Below, piece after piece: positions 8,110 to 16,990 of a DNA stretch of 64,000 nucleotides; positions within the stretch are counted from its first letter, which is position 1, and each line of letters starts with the position of its first letter. The stretch covers positions 248,001-312,000 of the forward strand of contig CAWFPH010000001.1 in assembly GCA_963817615.1 (NCBI GenBank), read 5' to 3'. A program made the translations under genes and the position numbers. A model generated the notes under the pieces. The model was given only the letters and a program-made list of their open reading frames with translations, was not told the origin of the DNA and ran no database searches. Source of the DNA: FEN-1219 sp963817615. GTDB lineage: Bacteria > Pseudomonadota > Gammaproteobacteria > Steroidobacterales > Rariloculaceae.

Positions 8110-9642
8110 GTGCGCGAGAGGCTCGCTCGGCTCGCACCGCGCCTGCTGCTGCTCGCGGCGACCGCGCTTTCCGCAGGCAATGCGGCGGCCGAGAGCGCGC
8201 TCGTCGCCGCGGCCCGCTCGGCCGATCGCGAAGCCGCCCTCGCGGCGCTCGAGCGGCACGCCGATCCGAACGAGACCTCGCCCGACGGCACCACGGCGCT
8301 GACCTGGGCCGTGCACCACGACGACGTCGATCTCGTGCGCCGCCTGATCGCCGCCGGCGCGGACGTGAAGATGCGCAACGCCTACGGCGCGAGCGCGATG
8401 TCCGAGGCGGCGGTAGTCGCGAATCCCGCGGTCCTCGAGGCGCTGCTCGCCGCCGGCGCGGACGCCGACTCGCCGAACGCCGACGGCCAGACGGCGCTCA
8501 TGGTCGTCGCGCGCACGAGCAACACCGAGGCCGCGGAGCTGTTGATCGCCCACGGCGCGCAGGTGAACGCGCACGAGCAGCGCAAGGGTCAAACGGCGCT
8601 GATGTGGGCCGCCGCTCAGAGCCGTCCGGAGATGGTGAAGACGCTGCTTGCGCATGGCGCCGAAGTCGACGCGCGTTCCAAGGTGAACGACTGGAAGCGG
8701 CGCGTGACGGCCGAGCCGCGCGTGAAGGACATGCATCCGGGCGGCTTCACCGCGCTTCTGTTCGCGACGCGCGAGGGCTGCCTCGCGTGCGTGCAGGCGC
8801 TCGTCGACGCGGGCGCGAAGGTCGATCTCACGGATCCCGACGGCGTGACGCCGTTGCTCTCCGCGCTCCTGAATGCGCACTTCGATACCGCGAAGTACCT
8901 GCTCGCCAAGGGCGCGATGGTGAACAAGTGGGACTGGTACGGCCGCACGCCGCTGTATGCGGCGGTGGACTTCAACACGCTGCCGCACGGCGGCCGACCC
9001 GATCACCCGTCGCTCGACACCACCACGAGCCTGCAGATGATCGGCCTGCTGCTCGACGCGGGCGCCAACCCGAACGCGCAGCTCAAGCTGTTTCCTCCGT
9101 ACCGCAGCCTGCGCATGGACCGCGGCGCCGACGGAGTTCTGACGATCGGCAGCACGCCGCTCTTGCGGGCCGCACGCGGCGCCGACGTCGACGCGATGAA
9201 AGCGTTGCTCGCGCGCGGCGCGCTCGTCGACCTGCCGCAAGAGGCCGGCGTCACGCCGTTGATGGTCGCAACCGGCTACGGCGCGAGCCCGATCGACACG
9301 CGGGGCAAGTTCCGCACCGAGGTCGAGGCGCTCGCGGCCGCGCAAGTGCTGCTGGACGCAGGCGCCGACATGAATGCGCGCGAGGAGAACGGCCGCACCG
9401 CGCTGCACGGTGCAGCGTCGCAAGGCTACGACGACATCGTGAAGTTTCTGGTCGAGCACGGCGCGGACGTGAACGCGGCCGACCACGACGGCGCGACGCC
9501 GCTCGACGCGGCGCTCGGCAAGCTGCGCAGCCGCGGCCGCGCCGGCGGGGCGCATCCGGCGACCGCGAAGCTCATCGCCGACCTCGGCGGTAGCGCCGGC
9601 CTCACCGACCCCGCGGGCACCGGCGCTCGTCGCGCGCGCTAG
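8110..9642 (+). CDS. Exported ankyrin-repeat protein
   Basis: The start is the GTG at 8110, two bases after the DUF1552 stop; longer upstream frames overlap that gene and are shadows. The 510-aa product begins with a signal peptide (about residues 1-27, LLLLAATALSAGNAAAE). About ten ankyrin repeats follow, recognisable by G-TAL--A---- and LL--GAD-N steps. A longer loop with KRRVTAEPRVKDMHPGG sits between repeats near residue 200, and a second loop (LKLFPPYRSLRMDRGADG) near residue 335. Repeat proteins of this kind are binding scaffolds. The operon position suggests it binds or organises the DUF1592/DUF1552 proteins in the periplasm, but that is inference. Confidence 0.88.
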   Translation: MRERLARLAPRLLLLAATALSAGNAAAESALVAAARSADREAALAALERHADPNETSPDGTTALTWAVHHDDVDLVRRLIAAGADVKMRNAYGASAMSEAAVVANPAVLEALLAAGADADSPNADGQTALMVVARTSNTEAAELLIAHGAQVNAHEQRKGQTALMWAAAQSRPEMVKTLLAHGAEVDARSKVNDWKRRVTAEPRVKDMHPGGFTALLFATREGCLACVQALVDAGAKVDLTDPDGVTPLLSALLNAHFDTAKYLLAKGAMVNKWDWYGRTPLYAAVDFNTLPHGGRPDHPSLDTTTSLQMIGLLLDAGANPNAQLKLFPPYRSLRMDRGADGVLTIGSTPLLRAARGADVDAMKALLARGALVDLPQEAGVTPLMVATGYGASPIDTRGKFRTEVEALAAAQVLLDAGADMNAREENGRTALHGAASQGYDDIVKFLVEHGADVNAADHDGATPLDAALGKLRSRGRAGGAHPATAKLIADLGGSAGLTDPAGTGARRAR

Positions 9643-9781
9643 CGAGCGCTCCGAGCGCAATGAGGGTCGGCCCGCCGGGCGCGGCCGTCCGGCAGGCGGT
9701 GCCCAAGCGCACGCGGCGCCCCTTCTGTCCGCTCGATCGATCAGGCAGACTCGTCGAACGCACACTCCGGGGGGAGCCGCC

Positions 9782-12775
9782 ATGTGTTGCCCACCTTTTC
9801 GCGTCGCGCGGACGGTGATGCTCGCCGCGCTGCTCGCCGCCGCCGCAAGCAGCGGCGGGGCGGCCGAGGATGCCGCGAAGCTCGAGCAGCGGCTCGACGC
9901 GCTCGAAGCGAACGTCGTCGCGGCCGAGGATTTGAGCGCGCTCGCACGGCTCCAGCGCGAGTACGGCTTCTACGTCGATAAGGGGATGTGGGAGGACGTC
10001 GCGGATCTGTACGCCGACGACGCGGTCGCGAACTATCCGGCCGGCACGTACATCGGCAAGGCGAGCATCCGCAAGCACCTGTACATGAATGTCGGCGGCG
10101 GCCAAGTCGGCGACAACGGCCTGCCCGACGGCCGGCTCTACGATCACCTCAATATCCAACCCGTGCTTCATCTCGACCCGGGCGGCAAAACCGCGCACGG
10201 CCGCTGGCGCGCGTTCGCGATGTTCGGCGGCATCGGCGGCGGCGCGACCTGGGCCGAGGGCGTGTACGAGATGACGTACTCGAAAGACGGCGGCGTCTGG
10301 AAGATCAAGAATCTCGACTATCACTCCGGGTTCGGCGCGTCGTACGCGACGGGCTGGGTGCCGCCGAAGGAGCCGCGCCCCGAGGGCGGCGGCGCGCGCC
10401 GACTGCCGTACCCGCCCGACAAGCCGCGCGAGGAAGCGTGCCCCGGGTTCCCGCGTGCTTGCGTGGGGCCGTTCCACTACACGAACCCCGGCGTGACCGG
10501 CGCGGCCCACGCTTGGACCACGGTGGCTGTGCCTCCGCCGGCCGGCAAACGCGCGAGCGCGCGCCAGCGCTCCGAGGATCTCGCGCGCCGCGTCGAGCGG
10601 CTCGACGACGAGCACGAGATCGCGAACCTGCAGCGCACGTACGGCTACTACCTCGACCATCGCCTGTGGGATCAGGTCGCCGCCCTGTTCGCCGACGACG
10701 GCACGATCGAGATGGGCCAGCGCGGCGTGTACGCCGGCAAGCCGCGCGTGCGCGCGTTCCTGAACCTGCTCGGGCCGGAAGGCATCCACGACGGCGAGCT
10801 GAACGATCACGTGCAGTTGCAGGTCGTGGTCGACGTTGCGCCGGACGGCCGCACCGCAAAAGCGCGCAGCCGCGAGCTCGACATGCTCGGCGTCGTCGGG
10901 CAGGGCGGCGAGTGGAGCGAAGGCGTTTACGAGAACACGTTCGTGAAGGATGGCGGCGTCTGGAAGATCAAGTCCCTGCACTACTTCCCGACGTTCATCA
11001 CCGATTACGACAAAGGTTGGGCGAAGGACGCGCAACCGGTGCCCGGTCCTAGCTCGGAGCTGCCGCCCGATCGGCCGCCGACGAGCGTCTACGCGATCTA
11101 TCCGAAGGCGCACATTCCGCCGTATCACTACGTGAATCCCGTGAGCGGCCAGTCGCCGCGCTACCCGGTCGACCGCGGCCGTCCGAGCGACGCCGCGATC
11201 AAAGCCGTGCTCGCCGCGGTGGAGCCCGCGGGCCGCGCGCGCCGCGAGCCCGCGCGCGACGTCGATGCGCTCGTGGCCGATGCGGAGCGCGCGATCGGCC
11301 GCGTGAAGGACTACGACGAGATCGAGAACCTCGTGAGCGCGTACGGCTATTACCTCGACAAGAATCTGTGGAACGACCTCGCGAACCTGTACTCCGCCGG
11401 CGGCTCGACCGAGCTGGCTCAGCGCGGCGTGTACATCGGCCGCGAGCGCGTGCGCTCGGGGCTCTTCAACATGTTCGGCGCCGAGGGCCCGAGCGAGAAC
11501 CGGCTCGGTAACCACGTGCAGTGGCAGCCCGTGATCCACGTGGCCGCGGACGGGCAAAGCGCGCAGATCCGCTCGCGGATGCTGCAGCAGCTGAACTTCG
11601 GCACACGTCCGTCGATGGGCGCGGCGATCTACGAGAACGAGGCCGTCAAGGAGAACGGCGTCTGGAAATTCAGCATTACGCACGCCTTCAACACCTGGAC
11701 CGCGGCCTACGAAGGCGGCTGGGCGAAAACCCAAGGCGGTCGCGTCCCGGGCCCGAGCAAGACCTATCCGCCCGATTCGCCGCCGACGTTCCGATTCCAA
11801 ATGTTTCCGACGGTCTATGAAATACCGTTCCATTATCCGAACCCGGTCACGGGCCGGCAGGTGAGCGCGATGCAGCCGAACGAGCATCGACCCGCGGTGA
11901 CCGACTTTGGGATGCCGACCGAGATTGCGGGCGAGCTACGCGCGATCGGCTCGAAGATCGAGACGCAGAAGACGCAGGAGCTTTACGCGCCGCTGCAGCC
12001 GAAGGAACCGTACCGATGGCTCAAGGTCGACCGCGACCTGCACTACGGCCCCGCCGAGCGCAACGTGCTCGACGTGTTCTCGGCGCCCGACAGCGGCGTC
12101 GCAGGCAAGCCCGTCGTCGTGTTCGTGCACGGCGGCGGCTTCACACGCGGCGCGAAGCGCACGGAAGGCACGCCGTTCTACGACAACATCGGTCTGTGGG
12201 CCGTGAGCCGCGGCTTCGTCGGGGTCACGATCAATTACCGGCTCGCTCCGCAGAGCACGTGGCCGTCCGGAATCGAGGATCTGACCGCCGTCGTCGCCTG
12301 GCTCGAGGCGCACGCCGCGCAGTACGGCGGCGATCCGAGCAAGATTTTCCTCTGGGGCCACTCGGCGGGCGCCGCCCATGTGGGCGACTACGTGGCCCAT
12401 GCCGCGACGACGGGCGCGCCGCCCGGCATCGCGGGCGCGATCCTCACGTCGGGGTTCTACGATCTCGGCAAAGAGGTGTCCGTTTGGAAGGCGTATTACG
12501 GCGACGACGTGTCGAAGTACGAGGAGCGCTCGTCGCTGCCGGGCTTGACGCGCACGACCGTGCCGCTGCTCGTGACCGACGCCGAGCTCGATCCGGAGAT
12601 GTTCCAAACCGAGACGACGAAGCTCGTAAATGCACGTGAGCACGCCGGCAAGCCCGTGCGTCACGTGCACCTCGCAGGCCATTCGCACATCTCGGAGACG
12701 TACGCGGTGGGGACGGCGGATCGATCGCTGTCGATGCCGGTGGCGGCGTTCGTGCGGGCCGCGAGCGGCGGCTGA
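9782..12775 (+). CDS. Triple SnoaL-like domain protein fused to an alpha/beta-hydrolase
   Basis: This 997-aa exported protein (signal about residues 1-27, SGGAAE) contains three homologous SnoaL/NTF2-like units at about 40-230, 266-470 and 509-693. Each has a YGFY/YGYY--K-LW block, -RGVY-GK-, GVYE-T--K-GGVWKIK and a PPY/PFHYxNPVTG tail. The C-terminal unit (about 743-997) is an esterase-type alpha/beta-hydrolase: oxyanion HGGGF (783-787), nucleophile S861 in GHSAG, acid D937 (AELDPE) and base H967 or H969 (GHSHIS). The repeats probably arose by internal duplication. SnoaL units often bind small hydrophobic ligands or act as dehydratases/isomerases; whether these three are catalytic is unknown. 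The ATG follows a strong GGGGGGAG. There are 139 bases to the ankyrin gene. Confidence 0.88.
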   Translation: MCCPPFRVARTVMLAALLAAAASSGGAAEDAAKLEQRLDALEANVVAAEDLSALARLQREYGFYVDKGMWEDVADLYADDAVANYPAGTYIGKASIRKHLYMNVGGGQVGDNGLPDGRLYDHLNIQPVLHLDPGGKTAHGRWRAFAMFGGIGGGATWAEGVYEMTYSKDGGVWKIKNLDYHSGFGASYATGWVPPKEPRPEGGGARRLPYPPDKPREEACPGFPRACVGPFHYTNPGVTGAAHAWTTVAVPPPAGKRASARQRSEDLARRVERLDDEHEIANLQRTYGYYLDHRLWDQVAALFADDGTIEMGQRGVYAGKPRVRAFLNLLGPEGIHDGELNDHVQLQVVVDVAPDGRTAKARSRELDMLGVVGQGGEWSEGVYENTFVKDGGVWKIKSLHYFPTFITDYDKGWAKDAQPVPGPSSELPPDRPPTSVYAIYPKAHIPPYHYVNPVSGQSPRYPVDRGRPSDAAIKAVLAAVEPAGRARREPARDVDALVADAERAIGRVKDYDEIENLVSAYGYYLDKNLWNDLANLYSAGGSTELAQRGVYIGRERVRSGLFNMFGAEGPSENRLGNHVQWQPVIHVAADGQSAQIRSRMLQQLNFGTRPSMGAAIYENEAVKENGVWKFSITHAFNTWTAAYEGGWAKTQGGRVPGPSKTYPPDSPPTFRFQMFPTVYEIPFHYPNPVTGRQVSAMQPNEHRPAVTDFGMPTEIAGELRAIGSKIETQKTQELYAPLQPKEPYRWLKVDRDLHYGPAERNVLDVFSAPDSGVAGKPVVVFVHGGGFTRGAKRTEGTPFYDNIGLWAVSRGFVGVTINYRLAPQSTWPSGIEDLTAVVAWLEAHAAQYGGDPSKIFLWGHSAGAAHVGDYVAHAATTGAPPGIAGAILTSGFYDLGKEVSVWKAYYGDDVSKYEERSSLPGLTRTTVPLLVTDAELDPEMFQTETTKLVNAREHAGKPVRHVHLAGHSHISETYAVGTADRSLSMPVAAFVRAASGG

Positions 12776-12817
12776 GCGGCCCTCGACGCGTCGTGCTTCG
12801 TCAGCGCTCGGGTTGCG

Positions 12818-13564
12818 TCATCTGCCGCCGGTCACTTCTATGAAGCTGGCGGTCGTGAACGACGACTCGTTCGAGAGCAGCCAAAGAATCGCGTGCGCCA
12901 CTTCGTCGGTCGTTCCGCCGCGCTTCATCGGCACGAGCGCTTTGACGCGATCGACGCGTCCGGGCTCACCGCCGCTGGCGTGCATCTCGGTATAGATGTA
13001 TCCGGCGCGAACGGCGTTGACCCGAATACCTTCGTCCGCGACCTCCTTGGCTAAACCGATCGTGAGCGTGTCGATCGCGCCCTTGGAAGCGGCGTAGTCT
13101 ACGTATTCGGCAGGCGCACCCAGACGTGACGCACCCGACGACACGTTCACAATCGCTCCGCCCGCGCCGCCCCGTCGCGTCGACATGCGGCGCACGGCTT
13201 CTCGAGCACAAAGGAACGAGCCGATGACGTTGGTGGCGAAGACGCGCTGCAATCGAGCAGCGCTCATCCCCTCGACTCGCATCTGCGGTTCGAGGACACC
13301 GGCGTTGTTGACCAGCGCCGTCGGTCGTCCGAGCTCTCTGTCGCACGCCTCGAAGAGGCGCTCGACTTCCGACTCGATCGACACGTCCGCGGCGATTGCG
13401 ACGGCTTTCCCGCCGGCCGTGTTGATGGCGTCGACCACGTGCTCGGCTGCGCCTCGGTCGCTGCGATAGTTGACGCAGACGGAATAGCCCCGGCTTGCCG
13501 CGAGACGCGCAGTAGCGGCGCCGATGCCGCGCCCGGCGCCGGTGATGACGACGACGTCGACCAT
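12818..13564 (-). CDS. SDR family NAD(P)-dependent oxidoreductase
   Basis: This 248-aa classical short-chain dehydrogenase/reductase has the cofactor motif TGAGRGIG (residues 8-15), NNAG near residue 88, a catalytic Ser in VNVSSGASR, and the YAASK Tyr-Lys pair. NYRSD after beta-2 suggests NADP(H) preference. It resembles FabG-like and glucose-dehydrogenase-like members, but the substrate cannot be read from sequence. It is convergent with the triple-SnoaL gene (42 bases between stops). It is the last gene of a leftward run whose next member upstream is the PKD-domain protein. Confidence 0.9.
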   Translation of the reverse strand: MVDVVVITGAGRGIGAATARLAASRGYSVCVNYRSDRGAAEHVVDAINTAGGKAVAIAADVSIESEVERLFEACDRELGRPTALVNNAGVLEPQMRVEGMSAARLQRVFATNVIGSFLCAREAVRRMSTRRGGAGGAIVNVSSGASRLGAPAEYVDYAASKGAIDTLTIGLAKEVADEGIRVNAVRAGYIYTEMHASGGEPGRVDRVKALVPMKRGGTTDEVAHAILWLLSNESSFTTASFIEVTGGR

Positions 13565-13656
13565 GGGAGGCGATCCAACCGTGGGTCCGCCAATCTAGCA
13601 GAGATTCCGGATCGGCCCGGCATCGAGCCGCGAGGCGCTTGGACGAGCGGTCGTTT

Positions 13657-15465
13657 CTATGCGCGGCGCTCGCCGCCGGCTCGGGCGCTGCGGCCCGCGC
13701 GCGCGCGAGCGAGCCATAGAGCGCCGAGCAGCAGCAGGTCGAGCGGGCCGAAGGCGCCGCTGCCGCCGCTGCTGCTGCCGCTCGGCGCCGCGGGCATCGG
13801 GCTCGTGGTCGGCGTCTGGTCCGCGCCGCTGCCTGACGACGGCGCAGGCGGATCGACTGTGACCGTCACGTCGTCGCTCGCTACGAGCTCCCCGTCGTTC
13901 GCCGTCAGCTCGAGCACGTAGCTGCCCGCCGACGGAAAGCTTACGTGGACGCTGGCCGTCGCGGTCGTGTCGAAGGTTGCGTCCGACGGGCCGCTCACTT
14001 GCGACCATGCGAGGGTCGGCGCGGCATTCGGTAGGCCGTCGTCGGTCACGGAGCCCACGAGCGTCACGCTGTCCGTGGGCAACTGGATTCGCAAGTCGGC
14101 CCCGGCGGTCACCTGCGGCGGCTGATTGATCGGCATGACCGTGATCAGCGTGTCGTCGCTCGTCGACAAGTCGCCGTCGCTCGCCGTCAGACGCAGCGTA
14201 TAGGTTCCGGGCGACGGGAACCGCACTCGCGACGTCGCCGACTTCGCGTCGGTGAAAAGCGCGGCGCCGGGACCGTCGAGCTGCGTCCAGCCCACGCTCA
14301 GCTGAGGCTCCGGCAAGCCGTCGTCCGAGACCGAGCCGGCCAAGGCGACGGAGTCCTCCGGCCATTGCAGGGTCGTGTCGGGTCCGGCGGAGACGATCGG
14401 CGGCTGATTCTCCTCCCCCGCCGCGCGCAGCACGTCGCCGCTCGAGCAGATCCCGTACACGTTCGGGCAGCGCGTGCGCGTCGGCGGCCTTTGGCGCAGA
14501 TAGTGGAGGATTCCGGGAAACCACTGCTGCTCGGGTGTAGGTCCCGACATCTTGCGCGTCCAGAACACGTAGTGACTCTGCAGCACGTCGTAGGCGTAAT
14601 CGCCGATCTCCTTGGGCGTGAATTGGTCGAGCTCGGCGTTCTCCACGGCGCTCGCGATCGGGAGCTCCAGGCGATAATCCGCTCCGTAGGCGCCGGTCAG
14701 CACGCTTTGGCCGAGCGTCAACCGGCCGGGGAACACGTTCGAGCCGCCGGCGCCGACGTGCGCCGCCTCGAGCTGCGCGTACAAATCGTTGATGAGGTCC
14801 GTGCTGCCGGGGAGCCAGTTGGCGTTCAGGAAGAGGTTGCTCGTAGGCATCGAGGGCTTCACGGTCTTTATGAAGCGAACGTATTGCTGCTCGAGCACCT
14901 CGTTCGTATAGCCCTCCGGATAGTCCTCGGCGTCGAAGCTCAACGTCGTCTCTTCCGTGAACGCGCCTTCGAACAGCGGATCCGAGTCGTAGCGTTCGGC
15001 CAGCGCCTGATAGAGCTTCACGAGTCTCGTCATCACCGGCGCTTCCCAGAGCCTTGCGACGAATCCGGACCTCGACACGGCGAGACCCCCGTTGTACACG
15101 GGATCCTCACGCAAATAGTCCGGCACGATGCCCGCCCCATTGGACGTCTTGAAGGCGCGATCCATGATGCGCACCACGAGGCGCTTCGGCGGCGTCATCT
15201 GCCGCAGCGTCGCCAAATAGGTATCGACGATCGAGAAATCGTAGTGATCGAACGTCGGCTCGAGGTCGTACCACCAGAGACGCACCATGAAGCCCTTGAC
15301 GCCGACGTCGTTGTCGAGCTGGCCAATGGAGGTCATGTTCTGCTCGATCGTCGCGCCGCCGTCGAGCATCAGATAGTGGCCCGGATGCCACTTCGTGCCT
15401 TGTGCCGAAACCGTGGCGTCGGCGAGGAGCAAGAGAGCCCCGATCAGAAACGACGTCCGGCTCAT
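13657..15465 (-). CDS. Exported PKD-domain protein with putative C-terminal sorting signal
   Basis: The chosen ATG at 15465 is preceded by AGGAGGG at the right distance and opens a signal peptide (MSRTSFLIGALLLLADATVSAQ), giving 602 aa. Residues about 25-390 look like a beta/alpha-barrel carbohydrate-active domain (GVKGFMVRLWWYDLEP, YDFSIVDTYL, FTEETTLSFD); I cannot assign a glycosidase family. Two PKD-like repeats follow (about 400-575), each starting NQPP. The C-terminus is a Ser/Gly stretch, a short hydrophobic segment (GPLDLLLLGALWLA) and an Arg-rich end. This resembles GlyGly-CTERM/rhombosortase-type surface-anchoring signals. Likely outer-membrane or secreted. Confidence 0.78.
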   Translation of the reverse strand: MSRTSFLIGALLLLADATVSAQGTKWHPGHYLMLDGGATIEQNMTSIGQLDNDVGVKGFMVRLWWYDLEPTFDHYDFSIVDTYLATLRQMTPPKRLVVRIMDRAFKTSNGAGIVPDYLREDPVYNGGLAVSRSGFVARLWEAPVMTRLVKLYQALAERYDSDPLFEGAFTEETTLSFDAEDYPEGYTNEVLEQQYVRFIKTVKPSMPTSNLFLNANWLPGSTDLINDLYAQLEAAHVGAGGSNVFPGRLTLGQSVLTGAYGADYRLELPIASAVENAELDQFTPKEIGDYAYDVLQSHYVFWTRKMSGPTPEQQWFPGILHYLRQRPPTRTRCPNVYGICSSGDVLRAAGEENQPPIVSAGPDTTLQWPEDSVALAGSVSDDGLPEPQLSVGWTQLDGPGAALFTDAKSATSRVRFPSPGTYTLRLTASDGDLSTSDDTLITVMPINQPPQVTAGADLRIQLPTDSVTLVGSVTDDGLPNAAPTLAWSQVSGPSDATFDTTATASVHVSFPSAGSYVLELTANDGELVASDDVTVTVDPPAPSSGSGADQTPTTSPMPAAPSGSSSGGSGAFGPLDLLLLGALWLARARAGRSARAGGERRA

Positions 15466-15692
15466 CGGCCCTCCTAGCCCTTTGCAGCGATCAGGCTCCG
15501 GCCGTCGCCGCGGCCGCCGAGCACGCAAAATTTGGAAAACGATGACCGCGTCCCTCCCCGGATCCCAGGCCTGCAGCCTCCTTCCACAGGCGCAGTGCAT
15601 GAGCTCCAACGCAACGGGTGCAATACTCATGCCGGGCGTGAGGCGTTCGTGGAGCCGGTGCGCGGGTACCTCGGCGGAACGCCGCAAGAGCG

Positions 15693-16901
15693 CTAGGGCG
15701 GGGCGTCGCCCTGCGGCGGCACCGGGAGCCCGCGGTGTTCGCCCGGATCGAACACGCCCCTGTGATGAAAATAGACGATGCCGGCCGCAGTGCGCATCGG
15801 CCGAGTCCCCAGCAGCAAGTTGAAGGCGAGGTCGCTTTGCAAGCGATCGAATAGGAATCGCAGCGCCCGCTTCAGCCGAAACTTCGGATAGGAGCGCACG
15901 AACGAGCGGCTCGGCTCGTCGCCTTTACCTTGTAGGAAATCCGCCACCGCATGGCCAGCCGCAAGACCGTGCTTGAGCGCCGTGTGGATACCGCCCGCCG
16001 TGACGGGCGACACCATGCCGGCTGCGTCGCCCACGAGCAGCGCGCGATTGGCCGCGACCGGCTTGACGACGCCGCCGCACGGGATGAGTCCGGCGCGCAC
16101 GCCACTCGGCGTGAGGCCGCGCAGGTCGATCGCGGGCGCGATCTTCGCGACCAGCTCGGCCATCGCCTCGTCGGGCTTGAACGGCGTGCGGCCGTCGAGC
16201 CGGCGTGCGAGCCCGGCCTGCACGCCGTCGACGCCCGCGAGCACCCAGCCGATGTAGCCTCGCGCGATTTTGCGGTCGACGAAGCAATGCAGCTTGTCGG
16301 GCTCGGCGATCGAAGCGCCCGCATACTCGTGCTCGACGCCTGCGAGAAACCGCGTGCTGCCGCCGAGTCGCAACGCGGTCGCAACGCGCGAGCGCGGTCC
16401 GTCCGCGCCGACCAGGAATCGTGTGCCGCCGAAGCCGTCGACCTCGAAGCCGCCGTGCTCTCGGCGTGCGCCCCTGAACGGCGCGCCATAGCGGATCTCG
16501 GCGCCCGCTCGCTCGGTTTCGGCGGCGAGCCAGCGCATCACGGCCGGCGTGTCGGTCGCGAGGAAGTAGTAGCCGGGCGCCGTGAGGTCGACGTGAGCGA
16601 GATTCGGCGCATACAGCCGCACGCTCGGGATGCGCCGCACGAGCTCCGCCGGCAGCGCGTCGAGCAGCGCGATCTGATCGACCGCATCCTTCACGATGAT
16701 GCCGGTCGTATGCAGCTTGGCGCCCGCGTCGGCCTTCTTCTCGAGCACGACGACGCGCAGGCCCGCGCGCGCAAGCACGAGTGCGCATGCGAGGCCTGCG
16801 AAGCTGGCGCCGACGACGACGCAGTCGGCCTGCGAATGAGCGGTTCGGCGCGGAATCCTCGACCCCCGGACGGACGGAATTGCCGCAGTGTCCACGACCA
16901 T
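15693..16901 (-). CDS. FAD-dependent oxidoreductase, geranylgeranyl-reductase-like
   Basis: This 402-aa flavoprotein is of the PHBH/geranylgeranyl-reductase type. It has a dinucleotide-binding fold VVGASFAGLACALVLARAG (about residue 28 on), a second FAD motif VGADGPRSRV, and LLVGDAAGMVSPVTAGGIHTA near residue 300. Such enzymes reduce prenyl chains or hydroxylate/dehydrogenate small molecules; the substrate is unknown. The ATG at 16901 has no good ribosome binding site, and the open frame continues upstream into the methyltransferase gene, so the start is uncertain. It is 89 bases downstream of the PRMT-like gene and probably co-transcribed with it and the DUF4159 gene. Confidence 0.85.
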   Translation of the reverse strand: MVVDTAAIPSVRGSRIPRRTAHSQADCVVVGASFAGLACALVLARAGLRVVVLEKKADAGAKLHTTGIIVKDAVDQIALLDALPAELVRRIPSVRLYAPNLAHVDLTAPGYYFLATDTPAVMRWLAAETERAGAEIRYGAPFRGARREHGGFEVDGFGGTRFLVGADGPRSRVATALRLGGSTRFLAGVEHEYAGASIAEPDKLHCFVDRKIARGYIGWVLAGVDGVQAGLARRLDGRTPFKPDEAMAELVAKIAPAIDLRGLTPSGVRAGLIPCGGVVKPVAANRALLVGDAAGMVSPVTAGGIHTALKHGLAAGHAVADFLQGKGDEPSRSFVRSYPKFRLKRALRFLFDRLQSDLAFNLLLGTRPMRTAAGIVYFHHRGVFDPGEHRGLPVPPQGDAPP

Positions 16902-16990
16902 GGGGGGCGTGTCGATGGCCGCATGGCCGTGCGGTCGCGGCTGTCGCCCGCGCCGCACGACCGTCCGGTCCGTGCCGCGGCCTGGCCGAC

